From the NCBI RefSeq assembly GCF_000235425.2, contig NZ_KI912266.1:1229389-1293388 (forward strand): a stretch of 64,000 nucleotides of DNA, read 5' to 3'. The notes below the pieces were generated by a model. The model worked only from the letters and a program-made list of their open reading frames with translations, did not search any database and was not told where the DNA came from. Shown piece by piece: positions 55,426 through 64,000 of this stretch (its first letter is position 1; every line of letters begins with the position of its first letter). The position numbers and the translations under genes were made by a program. The DNA comes from Pseudofrankia saprophytica (GTDB taxonomy: Bacteria > Actinomycetota > Actinomycetes > Frankiales > Frankiaceae).

Positions 55426-56073
55426 CTAGGACTCGCGGAGGTAGGTCAGGACGGCGAGCACGCGGCGGTGGTCGCTGCCGGACGCCTCCAGGCCCAGCTT
55501 GGAGAAGACGTTGGAGATGTGCTTCTCGACGGCGCCGGCGCTGACCACCAGCTCGCCGGCGATCGCCGCGTTGGAGCGTCCCTCGGCCATCAGCCGCAGC
55601 ACCTCGCGCTCCCGCGGGGTCAGAGCGGCCATCGGGTCGTCGCGCCGGGTACGGACGAGCAGCTGCGCGACCACCTCGGGATCCATCACGGTGCCGCCCG
55701 AGGCCACTCGCCGGACCGCGTCGACGAACTCCCGGACGTCGGCGACGCGGTCCTTGAGCAGGTAACCGATGCTGCCGGCGCCGTCGGCGAGCAGCTCGGC
55801 GGCGTACTGCTTCTCGACGTACTGGCTGAATACCAGCACCGGTGAGCCCGGCACGGTGGAGCGGGCTGTGATCGCGGCCCGCAGCCCCTCGTCACGGTTC
55901 GACGGCGGCATCCGCACGTCGACGACCGAGACGTCCGGGCGGTGCTCGATGATTGCCTCGACCAGGGCCGGCCCGTCGCCGACCGCCGCCACGATCTCGC
56001 ACCCCGCGTCGGTCAGCAGCCGGGACAGTCCCTCCCGCAGCAGCACCGAATCCTCGGCGATCACGACCCGCAC
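55426..56073 (-). CDS. Orphan NarL/LuxR response regulator
   Basis: 215 residues. Receiver with Glu7-Asp8 and phosphoacceptor Asp52 (VSVVDVRMPPS), GYLLKDR, and LuxR helix-turn-helix LTPREREVLRLMAEGRSNAA followed by VSAGAVEKHISNVFSKL. No histidine kinase gene is adjacent, so its partner is elsewhere. Confidence 0.92.
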   Translation of the reverse strand: MRVVIAEDSVLLREGLSRLLTDAGCEIVAAVGDGPALVEAIIEHRPDVSVVDVRMPPSNRDEGLRAAITARSTVPGSPVLVFSQYVEKQYAAELLADGAGSIGYLLKDRVADVREFVDAVRRVASGGTVMDPEVVAQLLVRTRRDDPMAALTPREREVLRLMAEGRSNAAIAGELVVSAGAVEKHISNVFSKLGLEASGSDHRRVLAVLTYLRES

Positions 56074-56209
56074 GAGCCCTCCCGGTCCTGGTCCATGGTC
56101 GGCAAGCCGCCACGGCGCATCGCTGGCACGCCTCCGGCCGCGCGAGGCTTCGCCATTGTCGCGCGGCCCCTCGGCGTGGTCGTTCTCGAGACTCCCGGCG
56201 CTGACGGCG

Positions 56210-57079
56210 TTACGCGGGCGGCGGCGGAGTCACTGGATCGCCAGGGCGCACCGTGCCTGCGCCGCGCACCTGGACGTAGATGCCGCATTCGGTATGACCG
56301 TAGTGGTCGGAAAGCTCCTTGACGACCTTGAGGTCACGCTCGGCGGTATCCGGATTGACGGTGGTCGCGGCGCAGCGCCGGGTGACGGAGAGCACCTGGG
56401 CCCGCACCGGGCCCAGGGCGATCTCCCGGCCGACCCAGTCGCGCTCGGCCCAGGCCGGGATGCCGTCGACGTAGACGTTGGCCCGGAACCGCAGCGGGTG
56501 GACCGGTTGGCCGACCCGCTGGGCGAGGTCGCGCACGGATGCCAGGTTGACGACCGAGACCGCGCGCATCAGGTCCGGCCCGCCCGGCCCCGCGTCGGTG
56601 AACCGGTGCCCGCCATGGGCCTCGACCAGCCGGGGCAGCGCGCGGACCCCGTCCGGACTGTTCAGGCCGGGCGAGCCGTCCGTTCGGTTACTCCGAGCAG
56701 CGGCGTCGGACGTGCCGGCGGTCGGTGCGGCGAGCGCGCCGAAGTACTCCTCGACGGCGCGCCGCCCGGCCGCGGTGCCGAGGTCGGCCGACCAGCGGCG
56801 CGTGCCGTCGTCGACGCTGAGCTGGCCGGTAGGCGGGTCGTAGCCGGTGCGGACCCTGGCGAGCGCCTCGTCGCGCTGCAGCATCAGGAACCGTGTCTTG
56901 TGCAGCGCCACCGGACGTTCCTCGTCGAACTGGGTGTCGGGCAGCGCGAGCGCGAACAGCCGGTCGCCGGGGACGCCCTCGCCGACGCTCAGCGCGACCT
57001 CGTCGATCGGCTCGGCGGACAGCCCTTTCACCGGGTACCGGTAGAGCTCGGTCACCAGCGGATCAGCCGAAGCACCCAT
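56210..57079 (-). CDS. MOSC-domain protein
   Basis: 289 residues. N-terminal MOSC_N beta-barrel (LYRYPVKGLSAEPIDEVALS) and a MOSC domain (FRANVYVDGIPAWAERDWVG, then SVTRRCAATTVNPDTAERDL, with the conserved Cys). MOSC proteins bind molybdenum cofactor and take part in sulfur transfer or N-hydroxylated substrate reduction. A ~40-residue Ala/Gly insert lies in the middle. Function here open. Confidence 0.88.
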   Translation of the reverse strand: MGASADPLVTELYRYPVKGLSAEPIDEVALSVGEGVPGDRLFALALPDTQFDEERPVALHKTRFLMLQRDEALARVRTGYDPPTGQLSVDDGTRRWSADLGTAAGRRAVEEYFGALAAPTAGTSDAAARSNRTDGSPGLNSPDGVRALPRLVEAHGGHRFTDAGPGGPDLMRAVSVVNLASVRDLAQRVGQPVHPLRFRANVYVDGIPAWAERDWVGREIALGPVRAQVLSVTRRCAATTVNPDTAERDLKVVKELSDHYGHTECGIYVQVRGAGTVRPGDPVTPPPPA

Positions 57080-57263
57080 CTATCCGCTCCCTCGCCCGTC
57101 CGCCGCCGTCCGGCCGCCTGCCGCGCGACGGCGACGCGGTCTCACGCGGCAGAGGCGGCTCGCTCGGCGGCGCGCATGTCCGACGCTACCGGGCATCGGG
57201 CGGCTTCTTCACCGTGGCTCTCGCAGCGCCGTCGGCCGGCGGGCTCACGGCGCTGCCCACGGG

Positions 57264-59405
57264 TCAGCGGACGCGGTAGGTGACGATCGTGGAGTACTGG
57301 TCGAAGTCATTGATCCGCAGGGTGATCGTCATGCGCCAGTCGCCCGGGAGCGGGACCTGCGCCTCCTGGGTGGTCAGCACCCCGGTGCCGGCCGCGACCA
57401 CCGGTACGTCGAGCGGGCCGACCTGGGCCGCGGGGAGCGACAGCGTCACCGACGCCTCGACCAGCCGCTGTAGCTGGCCCTGTGGATCACGCACGGTGAC
57501 CTCGACGCCCTCCAGCCCGATCCGGGTGGGTGATACCCGCACGTCGACCGTGAGCGGTCCGGCGACGGTCGTCGTGTGGAACGGCGGCGCGTACGAGTTA
57601 CGGCCGGGGACACGGTTGATCAGAACGACGGTCACGGCCAGCACGGCCACCGCGATCACCGCTTCGGCGACCACCCCGCGCCGCAGCGCGGCGAGTGCCC
57701 CGACGGTGACCTCCTCCCCGGAGTCGCCCAGGTCGGGCGCGGTGCCCGCCCCGGTGCCCTTCGGGTCGTCCCGCGCGCCTCGCCGGCGGGCGGTGCCCGC
57801 GACCACCGCCTCTGTCTCGGGTGTCATGGCCAGCGCGACCCGACGGTAGTGGCGCCTGACCCAGCGCTGGGAGACGTAGCCGATCCCGAGCATCGCCAGC
57901 ACGAACCAGAGCTTGTAGAGCAGCAGCCGCCCGTAGTCGGTGTCGAACAGCGCTGGCAGCGTGCCGACCTCGCGCCACGCCTGGTAGGTGCCGCTGACCA
58001 CGATCGCGGCGACCGCGGCCATCGCCGTGCGCGACCAGCGCGGGAGCACCGAGGCGAGTTCCGCGGCCCGGTCCGCGGGCACCGGCACGGCCTCGGCGCC
58101 ATGCTCGTCCAGGTAGGCACGGGCGGCGTCGAGGTCCGCCTCCTCATCGGCCTCGCCGCTGTCTCCCCGCTCGATGGTGGAGGCCCAGCCGGCGGATCCG
58201 CCTCGTCCGCCCGTCGTCGCGGCCTCAGCGCCTCGCCGGTCGATCAGCCCGGCGGCGAGCGTGGCCAGACCTCCCAGCCAGATCGACATGGCGAGCAGGT
58301 GCACCGTCACGCTGCTGGCGGCGAGCCAGGACCACGAGCCCGCGCCCGCGTGCCCGACGAGCGCCGTCGTCGCGGCGACCGCGACGGCGAGGCCGCCGAG
58401 CTCGGCCATCACCCAGGGCGACGGCCGCTGGGCGCCGGTGGCCGGTGGCCGGGCGGCGGCTGCGTCGTCGGCGGTGGCCGCGGTGGCCGACAGCACGCCT
58501 CGCAGCAGCGGAAGCGCCAGCAGCAGGGCGAGCAGGTGGATCAGGGTGAGCCGGCCGTAGCGGTCCCCGAGGGTGGCACCGAGCGGATCCCAGCGTGCCA
58601 GTGCCGAAAGCCCGAGTCCGCCGGTGTAGACGCCCTGGAGGAGCAGACAGGCGATGGACCCGACGAAGGCCGCCACCCAGCCGGCGGCGACCAGCCGCCG
58701 GGGCGCGGGCCGGCGCAGCCCGGCCGGCCACAGCGCCGCCAGGAAGAACACGGCGCCGAGCAGCAGCGCCATCCCGGCGAACGCGACCAGCCGGGCGAGA
58801 CCGAAGGTGAACCCGGTGACCGCAGACCCCTTCGGCGTCGCGCTGGCCGCCGCCGCGGCGCCAGCCGCCGGGGCCTCACCGATCCCGAACGCGTAGCCGC
58901 CCGCGATCGGATGGCTGTCGGCGGAGACGACCCGCCAGCTGACGAGGTACGTCCCGTTGGGCAGCCCCGGCTTGAGGGCCACGGTCACGTCGGAGCCGTG
59001 CGCGCCGCCGTGCGCGCCGCCGGTGTCGATCCGGGTGCCGTGGGTGTCGATGACCCGGATCGAGTTCGCGTCGGTTCTGACGGGCTCGCTGAAGCCAAGC
59101 GTGATGCTCGTCGGCGCGGTGGCGATGGCGGTGCCGCCGGCCGGGGTGGCCCGTTCCAGGATGGCGTGCGCCCAGGCCGGCGCGGCCGCGCCACCGACGA
59201 CGGCCAGCGCCGCCGCGAGGGTCAGCACCAGCAACGTCCCGGCCCGGCGGCGACGATGCCCGGCCGCCGCGACCCGGCGCTGAGGACGACGGGCCGTCGG
59301 GCCGGAGCCTCCCGTCGGAGCCGTCGGCGCATCGGCCGTGGCGTCCGGCCGAGGTTGCCGGGAAGAACCCGGCGAATTCGCCGCCATGCCGGTTGTACCG
59401 CTCAT
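57264..59405 (-). CDS. CopC-CopD fusion copper protein
   Basis: About 713 residues from ATG 59405; the frame goes on upstream but with poor sequence. A long basic N-terminus and signal end in APAWAHAILERATPAGG: the His right after the cleavage site starts the CopC domain and binds copper, with a second His in VSADSHPIAGGYAFG. The CopD part has about eight membrane helices (VAFAGMALLLGAVFFLAAL, and GLAVAVAATTALVGHAGAGSW). About 100 C-terminal residues form an extra beta-domain. Likely a copper importer or donor in the membrane. Follows ycnI in the same direction. Confidence 0.9.
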   Translation of the reverse strand: MSGTTGMAANSPGSSRQPRPDATADAPTAPTGGSGPTARRPQRRVAAAGHRRRRAGTLLVLTLAAALAVVGGAAAPAWAHAILERATPAGGTAIATAPTSITLGFSEPVRTDANSIRVIDTHGTRIDTGGAHGGAHGSDVTVALKPGLPNGTYLVSWRVVSADSHPIAGGYAFGIGEAPAAGAAAAASATPKGSAVTGFTFGLARLVAFAGMALLLGAVFFLAALWPAGLRRPAPRRLVAAGWVAAFVGSIACLLLQGVYTGGLGLSALARWDPLGATLGDRYGRLTLIHLLALLLALPLLRGVLSATAATADDAAAARPPATGAQRPSPWVMAELGGLAVAVAATTALVGHAGAGSWSWLAASSVTVHLLAMSIWLGGLATLAAGLIDRRGAEAATTGGRGGSAGWASTIERGDSGEADEEADLDAARAYLDEHGAEAVPVPADRAAELASVLPRWSRTAMAAVAAIVVSGTYQAWREVGTLPALFDTDYGRLLLYKLWFVLAMLGIGYVSQRWVRRHYRRVALAMTPETEAVVAGTARRRGARDDPKGTGAGTAPDLGDSGEEVTVGALAALRRGVVAEAVIAVAVLAVTVVLINRVPGRNSYAPPFHTTTVAGPLTVDVRVSPTRIGLEGVEVTVRDPQGQLQRLVEASVTLSLPAAQVGPLDVPVVAAGTGVLTTQEAQVPLPGDWRMTITLRINDFDQYSTIVTYRVR

Positions 59406-59493
59406 AACCTTCAGTCTCTTCCTGTTACCGCTCCCGGCGGGCCTGCCCGCCCGGTGACCGTTCCACCGGGCGGGCAGGCCGCGCGTGCGCGCG

Positions 59494-60243
59494 TCAGCCG
59501 CCCGTGCCGGCGCGGCGCCGGGAGGTGGCGAGGGCGAAGCCGGCCGCCGCGAGCCCGAGCACGCCGACGACCAGCCCGGCGATCCCCAGCCCGCGAGCCG
59601 TGCCATCCGACAGGGACGCCGTCCCCGTCAACGTCGAGACTCCCGCAGGCGTGGCGGCGGCCGTGGCCCCGTTGCCGGTGTCCTCGGACGCGGTGGTCAG
59701 GGCCAGGGCGGGTGCCGGGTGCTCCGGCTCCGGCTGACCGGCCGCGCTCGTGTCGATCCAGCGCACGATCTCGCCGTCCGAGTAGGTCTGCAGCGTCTTG
59801 AAGGTGATCGACGAGACGCCCTCGGGCAGCGGGCCGGCCGAGACGACGAAGGTGTCGAACTCGCCTGGCCTGATCCCGGCGGAGCCGTCCGCGGCGGTCC
59901 AGATGATCTCGGTGACCACCTCGTTGACCTTGTCACCGTCGTCGGTGACCACCGGTTTGCTCGGGGCGCCCCTGCGGACCTCGTAGGTCCAGCCCGCCTT
60001 CGGCTGCACGCTGACCGACGCTATCGGCGTGTCGGTGGGGAACGCGACGTCAAGCTTGGTGGTCGACGCGGTGTCGCTCTCGGTCGGCACCTTGAACGCC
60101 AGCGTCGTGTAGCCGCCGGCGGGCGCGCTCGTCGGGGCGACGGAGACGTGTGCCGAGGCGGGCAGCGCCGTCGCGACGACGGCTACGGTTCCGGCGGCGA
60201 GCACGCCGGCGGCCCGGACGACCCGGGACATGGTTCGGGACAT
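59494..60243 (-). CDS. YcnI/DUF1775 copper-binding exported protein
   Basis: 249 residues from ATG 60243. Signal peptide ends ALPASA|HVSVAP, so His32 is the mature N-terminus and, as in YcnI, part of the copper site. A DUF1775 beta-sandwich (SVSVQPKAGWTYEV, then TVTEIIWTAADG) is followed by a Thr/Ala linker and a C-terminal membrane anchor (GIAGLVVGVLGLAAAGFALA) with basic end. Pairs with the CopC-CopD gene 88 nt downstream. Confidence 0.92.
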   Translation of the reverse strand: MSRTMSRVVRAAGVLAAGTVAVVATALPASAHVSVAPTSAPAGGYTTLAFKVPTESDTASTTKLDVAFPTDTPIASVSVQPKAGWTYEVRRGAPSKPVVTDDGDKVNEVVTEIIWTAADGSAGIRPGEFDTFVVSAGPLPEGVSSITFKTLQTYSDGEIVRWIDTSAAGQPEPEHPAPALALTTASEDTGNGATAAATPAGVSTLTGTASLSDGTARGLGIAGLVVGVLGLAAAGFALATSRRRAGTGG

Positions 60244-60517
60244 CGTGGTCCTTCCACGCAGGTGGACGAGCGATTGGCAGGGGAGGGCCACCCGTTGCCC
60301 AGGGACCGTCATGGCGGTCTCGCCCTGGACGGTCGCTCATGGGCCCGGTCGCCCAAGGGGGCTCACGGGTGGCGGCGAGGCGCCCACCGGTCGGCCCTGC
60401 TCCGCCGCGCGGTGGCGACGGAGCACCGGCCCCGGTCATGGGATGTGCCTCGTTGTGGCGTGCCGCGCCCCGTACCCGGCCGTCGTCTCCTGGGCGTCAG
60501 AGCCTCGAGCCTCGGAG

Positions 60518-61276
60518 TCAGGCGGGTGTCAGGGCGCCCCGCGACACGGGCGGTCCGCGCCGCCGCGCCGCCCGGCCGACTGGCGCGTCCCGCGGCGAGA
60601 CCGGTGGCGTGGCCGACCAGGCCGACCGAGCCGGCACGCCGGCGTTCATGGCCGCCGGCAGGGCCGTGATCGCCCGGGCCAGCAGGCGCCGCAGCAGCGC
60701 CACCGCGCCGGCCAGCGGGCCGAGGACGCGCGCCGTCAGGTGGCCCGAGGTGGCGCGCAGCGTGGCCACGGCCCACAGCACCTTCTCGGCCCGGTGCAGC
60801 AGGGCGCCGGTGACGACGACCGCGACCAGGTGAGCCAGGATCATCAGCCAGGAGCTGGCCAGGTAGTGCCCACCGCCGTAGGCGAGCAGCTCCGCCGGGG
60901 CCACCACATGGTGATGCTCCGGGTTCGCGGCCCGGTGGCCGCTCAGGACGAAGGCGACGTGCAGCCCAAGCTGGGAGCCCGCCAGCGCGACCAGCACCGC
61001 CGGCAGACCGCGGCGACGCCCGGCCACGCCGTACGCCAGCCGGATCAACAACGCGCCGGCGACGACGACCAGCACGCCCGCGGGCGGCGCACCGCCGGCG
61101 GCGGCGTGCGCGGCGACCCCGAGACTGGTCGAGGCTCCGCCGGCGACGACCGCTCTGACGAGCCGCACGCCCGGGGCGGTGGGGTGCCCAGCCAGGGGGT
61201 GCCCAGCCAGCGCATCAGGCCACCGCGGACCGGTCACGCCGGGCGACCGGCGCGCGCGGGCCCGACCAGTCGTCAC
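60518..61276 (-). CDS. Hypothetical multi-helix membrane protein
   Basis: About 252 residues, GTG 61276 start (61321 possible). Four or five membrane helices, with the His-rich loop SGHRAANPEHHHVVAPAE between helices and a basic C-terminal tail. The His cluster could bind metal, fitting its place between the metal ABC transporter and YcnI genes. No named family recognised with confidence. Confidence 0.7.
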   Translation of the reverse strand: MTTGRARARRSPGVTGPRWPDALAGHPLAGHPTAPGVRLVRAVVAGGASTSLGVAAHAAAGGAPPAGVLVVVAGALLIRLAYGVAGRRRGLPAVLVALAGSQLGLHVAFVLSGHRAANPEHHHVVAPAELLAYGGGHYLASSWLMILAHLVAVVVTGALLHRAEKVLWAVATLRATSGHLTARVLGPLAGAVALLRRLLARAITALPAAMNAGVPARSAWSATPPVSPRDAPVGRAARRRGPPVSRGALTPA

Positions 61277-61379
61277 GACGGTGACTCTGCCATAACCCCA
61301 ACGTTCGCCACTATTGCCCACGCAGTCGGCCAGGCGTCAGCTGTCCCGCCGAGCCGGCGAAGGCCACGCCGGATCACCC

Positions 61380-62279
61380 TCAGCCGGCCGCGGTGGGCTC
61401 CACGGCCGGGGAGCGGGACGTGACGAGATGGACGCGGGGGGCGACGAGCAGCGAGAGGGCGAAGAAGGCGGCGATGGTGAGCACGATGGCACCACCGGCG
61501 GCGACGTCCCACTGGGCGCTCACCGCGAGGCCGATGACGCTCGTGGCGACTCCCAGGGCCATCGACAGGGCGGTCATCGGGCCGGTGCGGGCGCACCACA
61601 GCCGCGCGGTCGCCGCCGGGCCGACGACCAGCGCGATCGCCATGATCGTGCCGACGGCGGGCACCGTGGTCACGACCGTCACCTCGACCACGAGCAGCAC
61701 CACCAGGTCGAGTAGCCGGGCCGGGTAGCCGGCGGCCCAGAGCGCCGTCGGGTCGAAGGCTCCGAGCAGCAGCTCCTTGCGCAGCGCGGCGAGCACCGTG
61801 AGGACGACGGCGGCCACGACGGCGGTGATGGCGAGGTCCGCCGTGCCGACGGTCAGGATCGAGCCGACCAGGAAGGCCGTCAGATCCTTGGTGAAGCCGT
61901 CCTGGGCGGACATCAGGGCGACGCCGAGCGCGAACCCGCCGGACAGGACGACGCCCGTCACGCTGGACAGGTCACGCCCGCCGCGGCCGGCCGGAGCGGC
62001 CGAGGGCAGGGCACCGCCCCCACCGCGCGCCCCCGAGACGGCCGCGACCACGCCGACGACGAGCAGCCCGAACAGCCCGGCGCCAAGGACGAGGTGCACG
62101 CCCAGCAGCGCGGCGACGACGACGCCGGGGAACGTCGCGTGGGTCAGCGCGGTGGTCAGGAAGCTCAGCCGCCGCAGCACCACATGCACCCCGACGGCCC
62201 CGCAGAGGACGCCGACCAGCACGGCCTCGGCCAGCGCGCGGCGGGTGTAGCCGTCACCGAGGGTCTCCCACAGCCTCAT
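61380..62279 (-). CDS. Metal ABC transporter permease (second)
   Basis: 299 residues from ATG 62279. ABC-3/ZnuB-type permease of about eight helices, with LRRLSFLTTALTHATFPGVV and GTIMAIALVVGPAATARL. A Gly/Ala/Arg-rich insert (SGARGGGGALPSAAPAGRGG) interrupts the usual first loop region. Overlaps the first permease by 4 nt (ATGA). Confidence 0.92.
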   Translation of the reverse strand: MRLWETLGDGYTRRALAEAVLVGVLCGAVGVHVVLRRLSFLTTALTHATFPGVVVAALLGVHLVLGAGLFGLLVVGVVAAVSGARGGGGALPSAAPAGRGGRDLSSVTGVVLSGGFALGVALMSAQDGFTKDLTAFLVGSILTVGTADLAITAVVAAVVLTVLAALRKELLLGAFDPTALWAAGYPARLLDLVVLLVVEVTVVTTVPAVGTIMAIALVVGPAATARLWCARTGPMTALSMALGVATSVIGLAVSAQWDVAAGGAIVLTIAAFFALSLLVAPRVHLVTSRSPAVEPTAAG

Positions 62280-63139
62280 CGCGTCTGCCGCGGGCGCAGC
62301 CGGGCGCGGGCGGCGGCGGCCGCGAGCGCGAGCAGGTAGGCGGCGACGAGGACCAGCACGACGGTCGCGCCGGTCGCGAGCCGGATGCCGTGGTCGACCG
62401 AGATCCGGTAGCTGACCAGCAGACCGAGCCAGCCACTCGCCATCCCGAGGGCCACGGCGACGGCGACGATCACGACGATGCGGTCGGAGAGCAGCCGTGC
62501 GGCCGCAGCCGGGACCACGATCATTGCGATCACCAGGACGGTGCCCACCGCGCGCACCGCGGCGACGACGACGAGCGCGATCGCCAGGTTGAGCGCCAGG
62601 TCGAGCGCGGCCACCCGGTAGCCGGCCGCCCTGGCCGACTCCGGGTCGAACGCGACGAGCAGTAGCTCCTTGCGCAGCGTCGCCAGGATCGCGAGCACGA
62701 ACGCCGCGACGACGGCGGTCGTCACGATGTCGGCGACGCGCACGGTCAGCACTCGGCCGAACAGGAACGCCGTCAGGTCGGCCGTGTACGACGAGCGCCG
62801 GGACACCAGCACGACGCCGATCGCGAAGAACCCGGTGAGCAGGATCGCGAGCGCCGCGTCCTCGCCGACCCGGCGGGTCGCCGCGAGCAGGGTGAACAGC
62901 CCCGCCGCCACGCAGGCGACCACCAGGGCTCCCGGGAAGATCCCCGACTGCCCGCCGAGCAGGAAGCCGACCACGACACCCGGGAACACGGTGTGGGTGA
63001 GCGCTTCGGTCAGGAACGCGAGCCGGCGCAGGAGCACGAACACCCCGACGACGGCCGCGAGGCCGCCGAGCAGCAGCAGCTCGACCAGCGCCCGGACGAG
63101 ATAGGGCCGCTCGAACGGCGTGATCAACAGCTGGCTCAC
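62276..63139 (-). CDS. Metal ABC transporter permease (first)
   Basis: 287 residues from GTG 63139. ABC-3/ZnuB-type permease: LLRRLAFLTEALTHTVFPGVV, GTVLVIAMIVVPAAAARLL. Related to, but clearly different from, the second permease, so the pair would form a heterodimeric channel as in SitC/SitD or MntC/MntD systems. About 60 nt after the ATPase gene. Confidence 0.92.
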   Translation of the reverse strand: MSQLLITPFERPYLVRALVELLLLGGLAAVVGVFVLLRRLAFLTEALTHTVFPGVVVGFLLGGQSGIFPGALVVACVAAGLFTLLAATRRVGEDAALAILLTGFFAIGVVLVSRRSSYTADLTAFLFGRVLTVRVADIVTTAVVAAFVLAILATLRKELLLVAFDPESARAAGYRVAALDLALNLAIALVVVAAVRAVGTVLVIAMIVVPAAAARLLSDRIVVIVAVAVALGMASGWLGLLVSYRISVDHGIRLATGATVVLVLVAAYLLALAAAAARARLRPRQTR

Positions 63140-63197
63140 TGCGCGGCTCCGCGGGACGGCCCAGGCGGGCCACCCCGCCGGGCCCGGCGGGCCGAGG

Positions 63198-63977
63198 TCA
63201 TGGGCGGGCCACGATGACGCCGTGGGCCCCCAGCTCCACCGCGGCGCCGCCGTAGGTGGCGCGCAGCAGCTCGGGAGTGAGGGTCGCCGCCGGCGGGCCG
63301 AACGCGAACTGGTGCCGGTTGAGCAGGCAGACGTCGTCGCAGGCCAGGTGCGCGAGCGCCAGGTCATGGGTCGAGATCACCACCGCGGTGCCCGCGGAGG
63401 TCAGCCGGGCGAGCGCCGCGAGCAGCGCGTCCTGGGAGACCGCGTCGACGCCGTTGAACGGCTCGTCGAGTAGCAGCAACCGCGGCCGCGCCGAGATCGC
63501 CCTGGCCAGCAGGACCCGCTGGCGCTGCCCGCCCGACAACGTTCCGAACCGGTCGTGGGCACGGTGCTCGAGCCCGACCGCCGCGAGCGCCTCCTCGGCG
63601 GCGGCCCGGTCGTCGGCGCCCGGCCGGCGCACCCAGCCGATCCGCCGGTAGCGGCCCATCAGCACCACCTGCGCGACGGAGACCGGGAAGTCCGCGTCGA
63701 GGGTGTCCGCCTGGGGGACGTAGCCGACCTCGCGGCGAGCCCGGGCCGGCGCCTGGCCCAACACGGTCACCGAGCCGGACACCACCGGGACCAGGCCGAG
63801 CACCGCCTTGATCAGCGTCGACTTGCCGGCACCGTTCGGGCCGATCAGCGCGACCGTGCGCCCGGCCGGCACCCGGCCGGTCACCCGCTCCAGCGCCGGG
63901 GTACGGCCGTAGGCGACGGTCGCTTCCGAGAGCACCAGCGCGTCCGGCGCTCCCGCGGCGGCCGGTTCGGCCGGCAC
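63198..63977 (-). CDS. Metal (Zn/Mn) ABC transporter ATPase
   Basis: About 259 residues from GTG 63977; an earlier start beyond the window is possible. Walker A GPNGAGKST, Q-loop YVPQADTLDADFPVSVAQV, signature LSGGQRQRVLLARAI, Walker B LLLLDEPFNGVD, H-loop STHDLALAH. The FPVSVAQVVLMGRY segment is typical of Mn/Zn transporters. The solute-binding protein gene probably lies upstream, beyond 64000. Confidence 0.92.
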   Translation of the reverse strand: MPAEPAAAGAPDALVLSEATVAYGRTPALERVTGRVPAGRTVALIGPNGAGKSTLIKAVLGLVPVVSGSVTVLGQAPARARREVGYVPQADTLDADFPVSVAQVVLMGRYRRIGWVRRPGADDRAAAEEALAAVGLEHRAHDRFGTLSGGQRQRVLLARAISARPRLLLLDEPFNGVDAVSQDALLAALARLTSAGTAVVISTHDLALAHLACDDVCLLNRHQFAFGPPAATLTPELLRATYGGAAVELGAHGVIVARP

Positions 63978-64000
63978 GGCCGCGTCGGCGGGCCGCGCCA

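Noticed and set aside
61380..63173. A 597-codon frame extending the second permease upstream
   Set aside because: The part before 62279 is a shadow of the first permease; the ATG with the 4-nt overlap is the natural start.

Overview
The window comes from a high-GC actinomycete chromosome. GC-rich third codon positions, GTG starts, bldC, a DUF3073 gene, a CsbD gene behind a SigB/SigF-type promoter and the bldC / amino-acid dehydrogenase / DUF3073 / purM-purF order all fit an actinomycete. The long Ala/Pro/Thr-rich membrane proteins and the gene set suggest a Frankia-type organism (inference only).

Layout. 1-2.4 kb: no clear gene at the left edge except a decayed tRNA-Phe-like sequence, then a helical hypothetical protein and a small CsbD gene. 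2.4-8.7 kb: a 1347-residue transmembrane Ser/Thr kinase, a hypothetical protein and a GAF-EAL protein. 9.4-20.9 kb: conserved core with bldC, a Leu/Val dehydrogenase, DUF3073, purM, purF, a sterol-carrier/MDMPI-type protein and a giant sacsin/Hsp90-like ATPase. 20.9-33.2 kb: an organosulfur region. The ssuC-ssuB-ssuA-ssuD-tauD operon, an NtaA/DszA-type monooxygenase, a sulfotransferase-like protein, a flavin reductase and an OmpR-type DNA-binding protein sit here. Two tiny leader-peptide ORFs with Cys codons near their ends precede the two minus-strand transcription units. An IS110-family element is inserted in this region. 33.3-37.8 kb: ThpR, an oxidoreductase-like protein, MarR and a NarL-type two-component pair. 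38.3-43.5 kb: citrate synthase, pdxH, a second citrate synthase overlapping serC. 43.9-57.1 kb: a cell-envelope stretch (secreted Pro/Thr protein, L,D-transpeptidase, lipoprotein esterase, a frameshifted membrane protein, MscL, HtrA, a membrane-tethered sigma-region-2 protein), an orphan response regulator and a MOSC protein. 57.3-64 kb: CopC-CopD fusion, YcnI, a membrane protein and a metal ABC transporter with two different permeases, running off the right edge.

How genes work together. SsuABC imports sulfonates, SsuD and the NtaA-like enzyme need reduced flavin that the nearby flavin reductase can supply, and TauD gives an oxygen/2-oxoglutarate route. Both leader peptides look like cysteine-responsive attenuators, so the region may be one sulfur-starvation regulon. 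The right-hand cluster looks like a copper/zinc/manganese homeostasis unit.

Most novel leads: the pair of Cys leader peptides (one apparently leaderless), a candidate bridge RNA in the IS110 left end, a perfect 17-bp inverted repeat forming a 75-nt palindromic element after gltA, and a sigma-region-2 domain fused to a membrane anchor.
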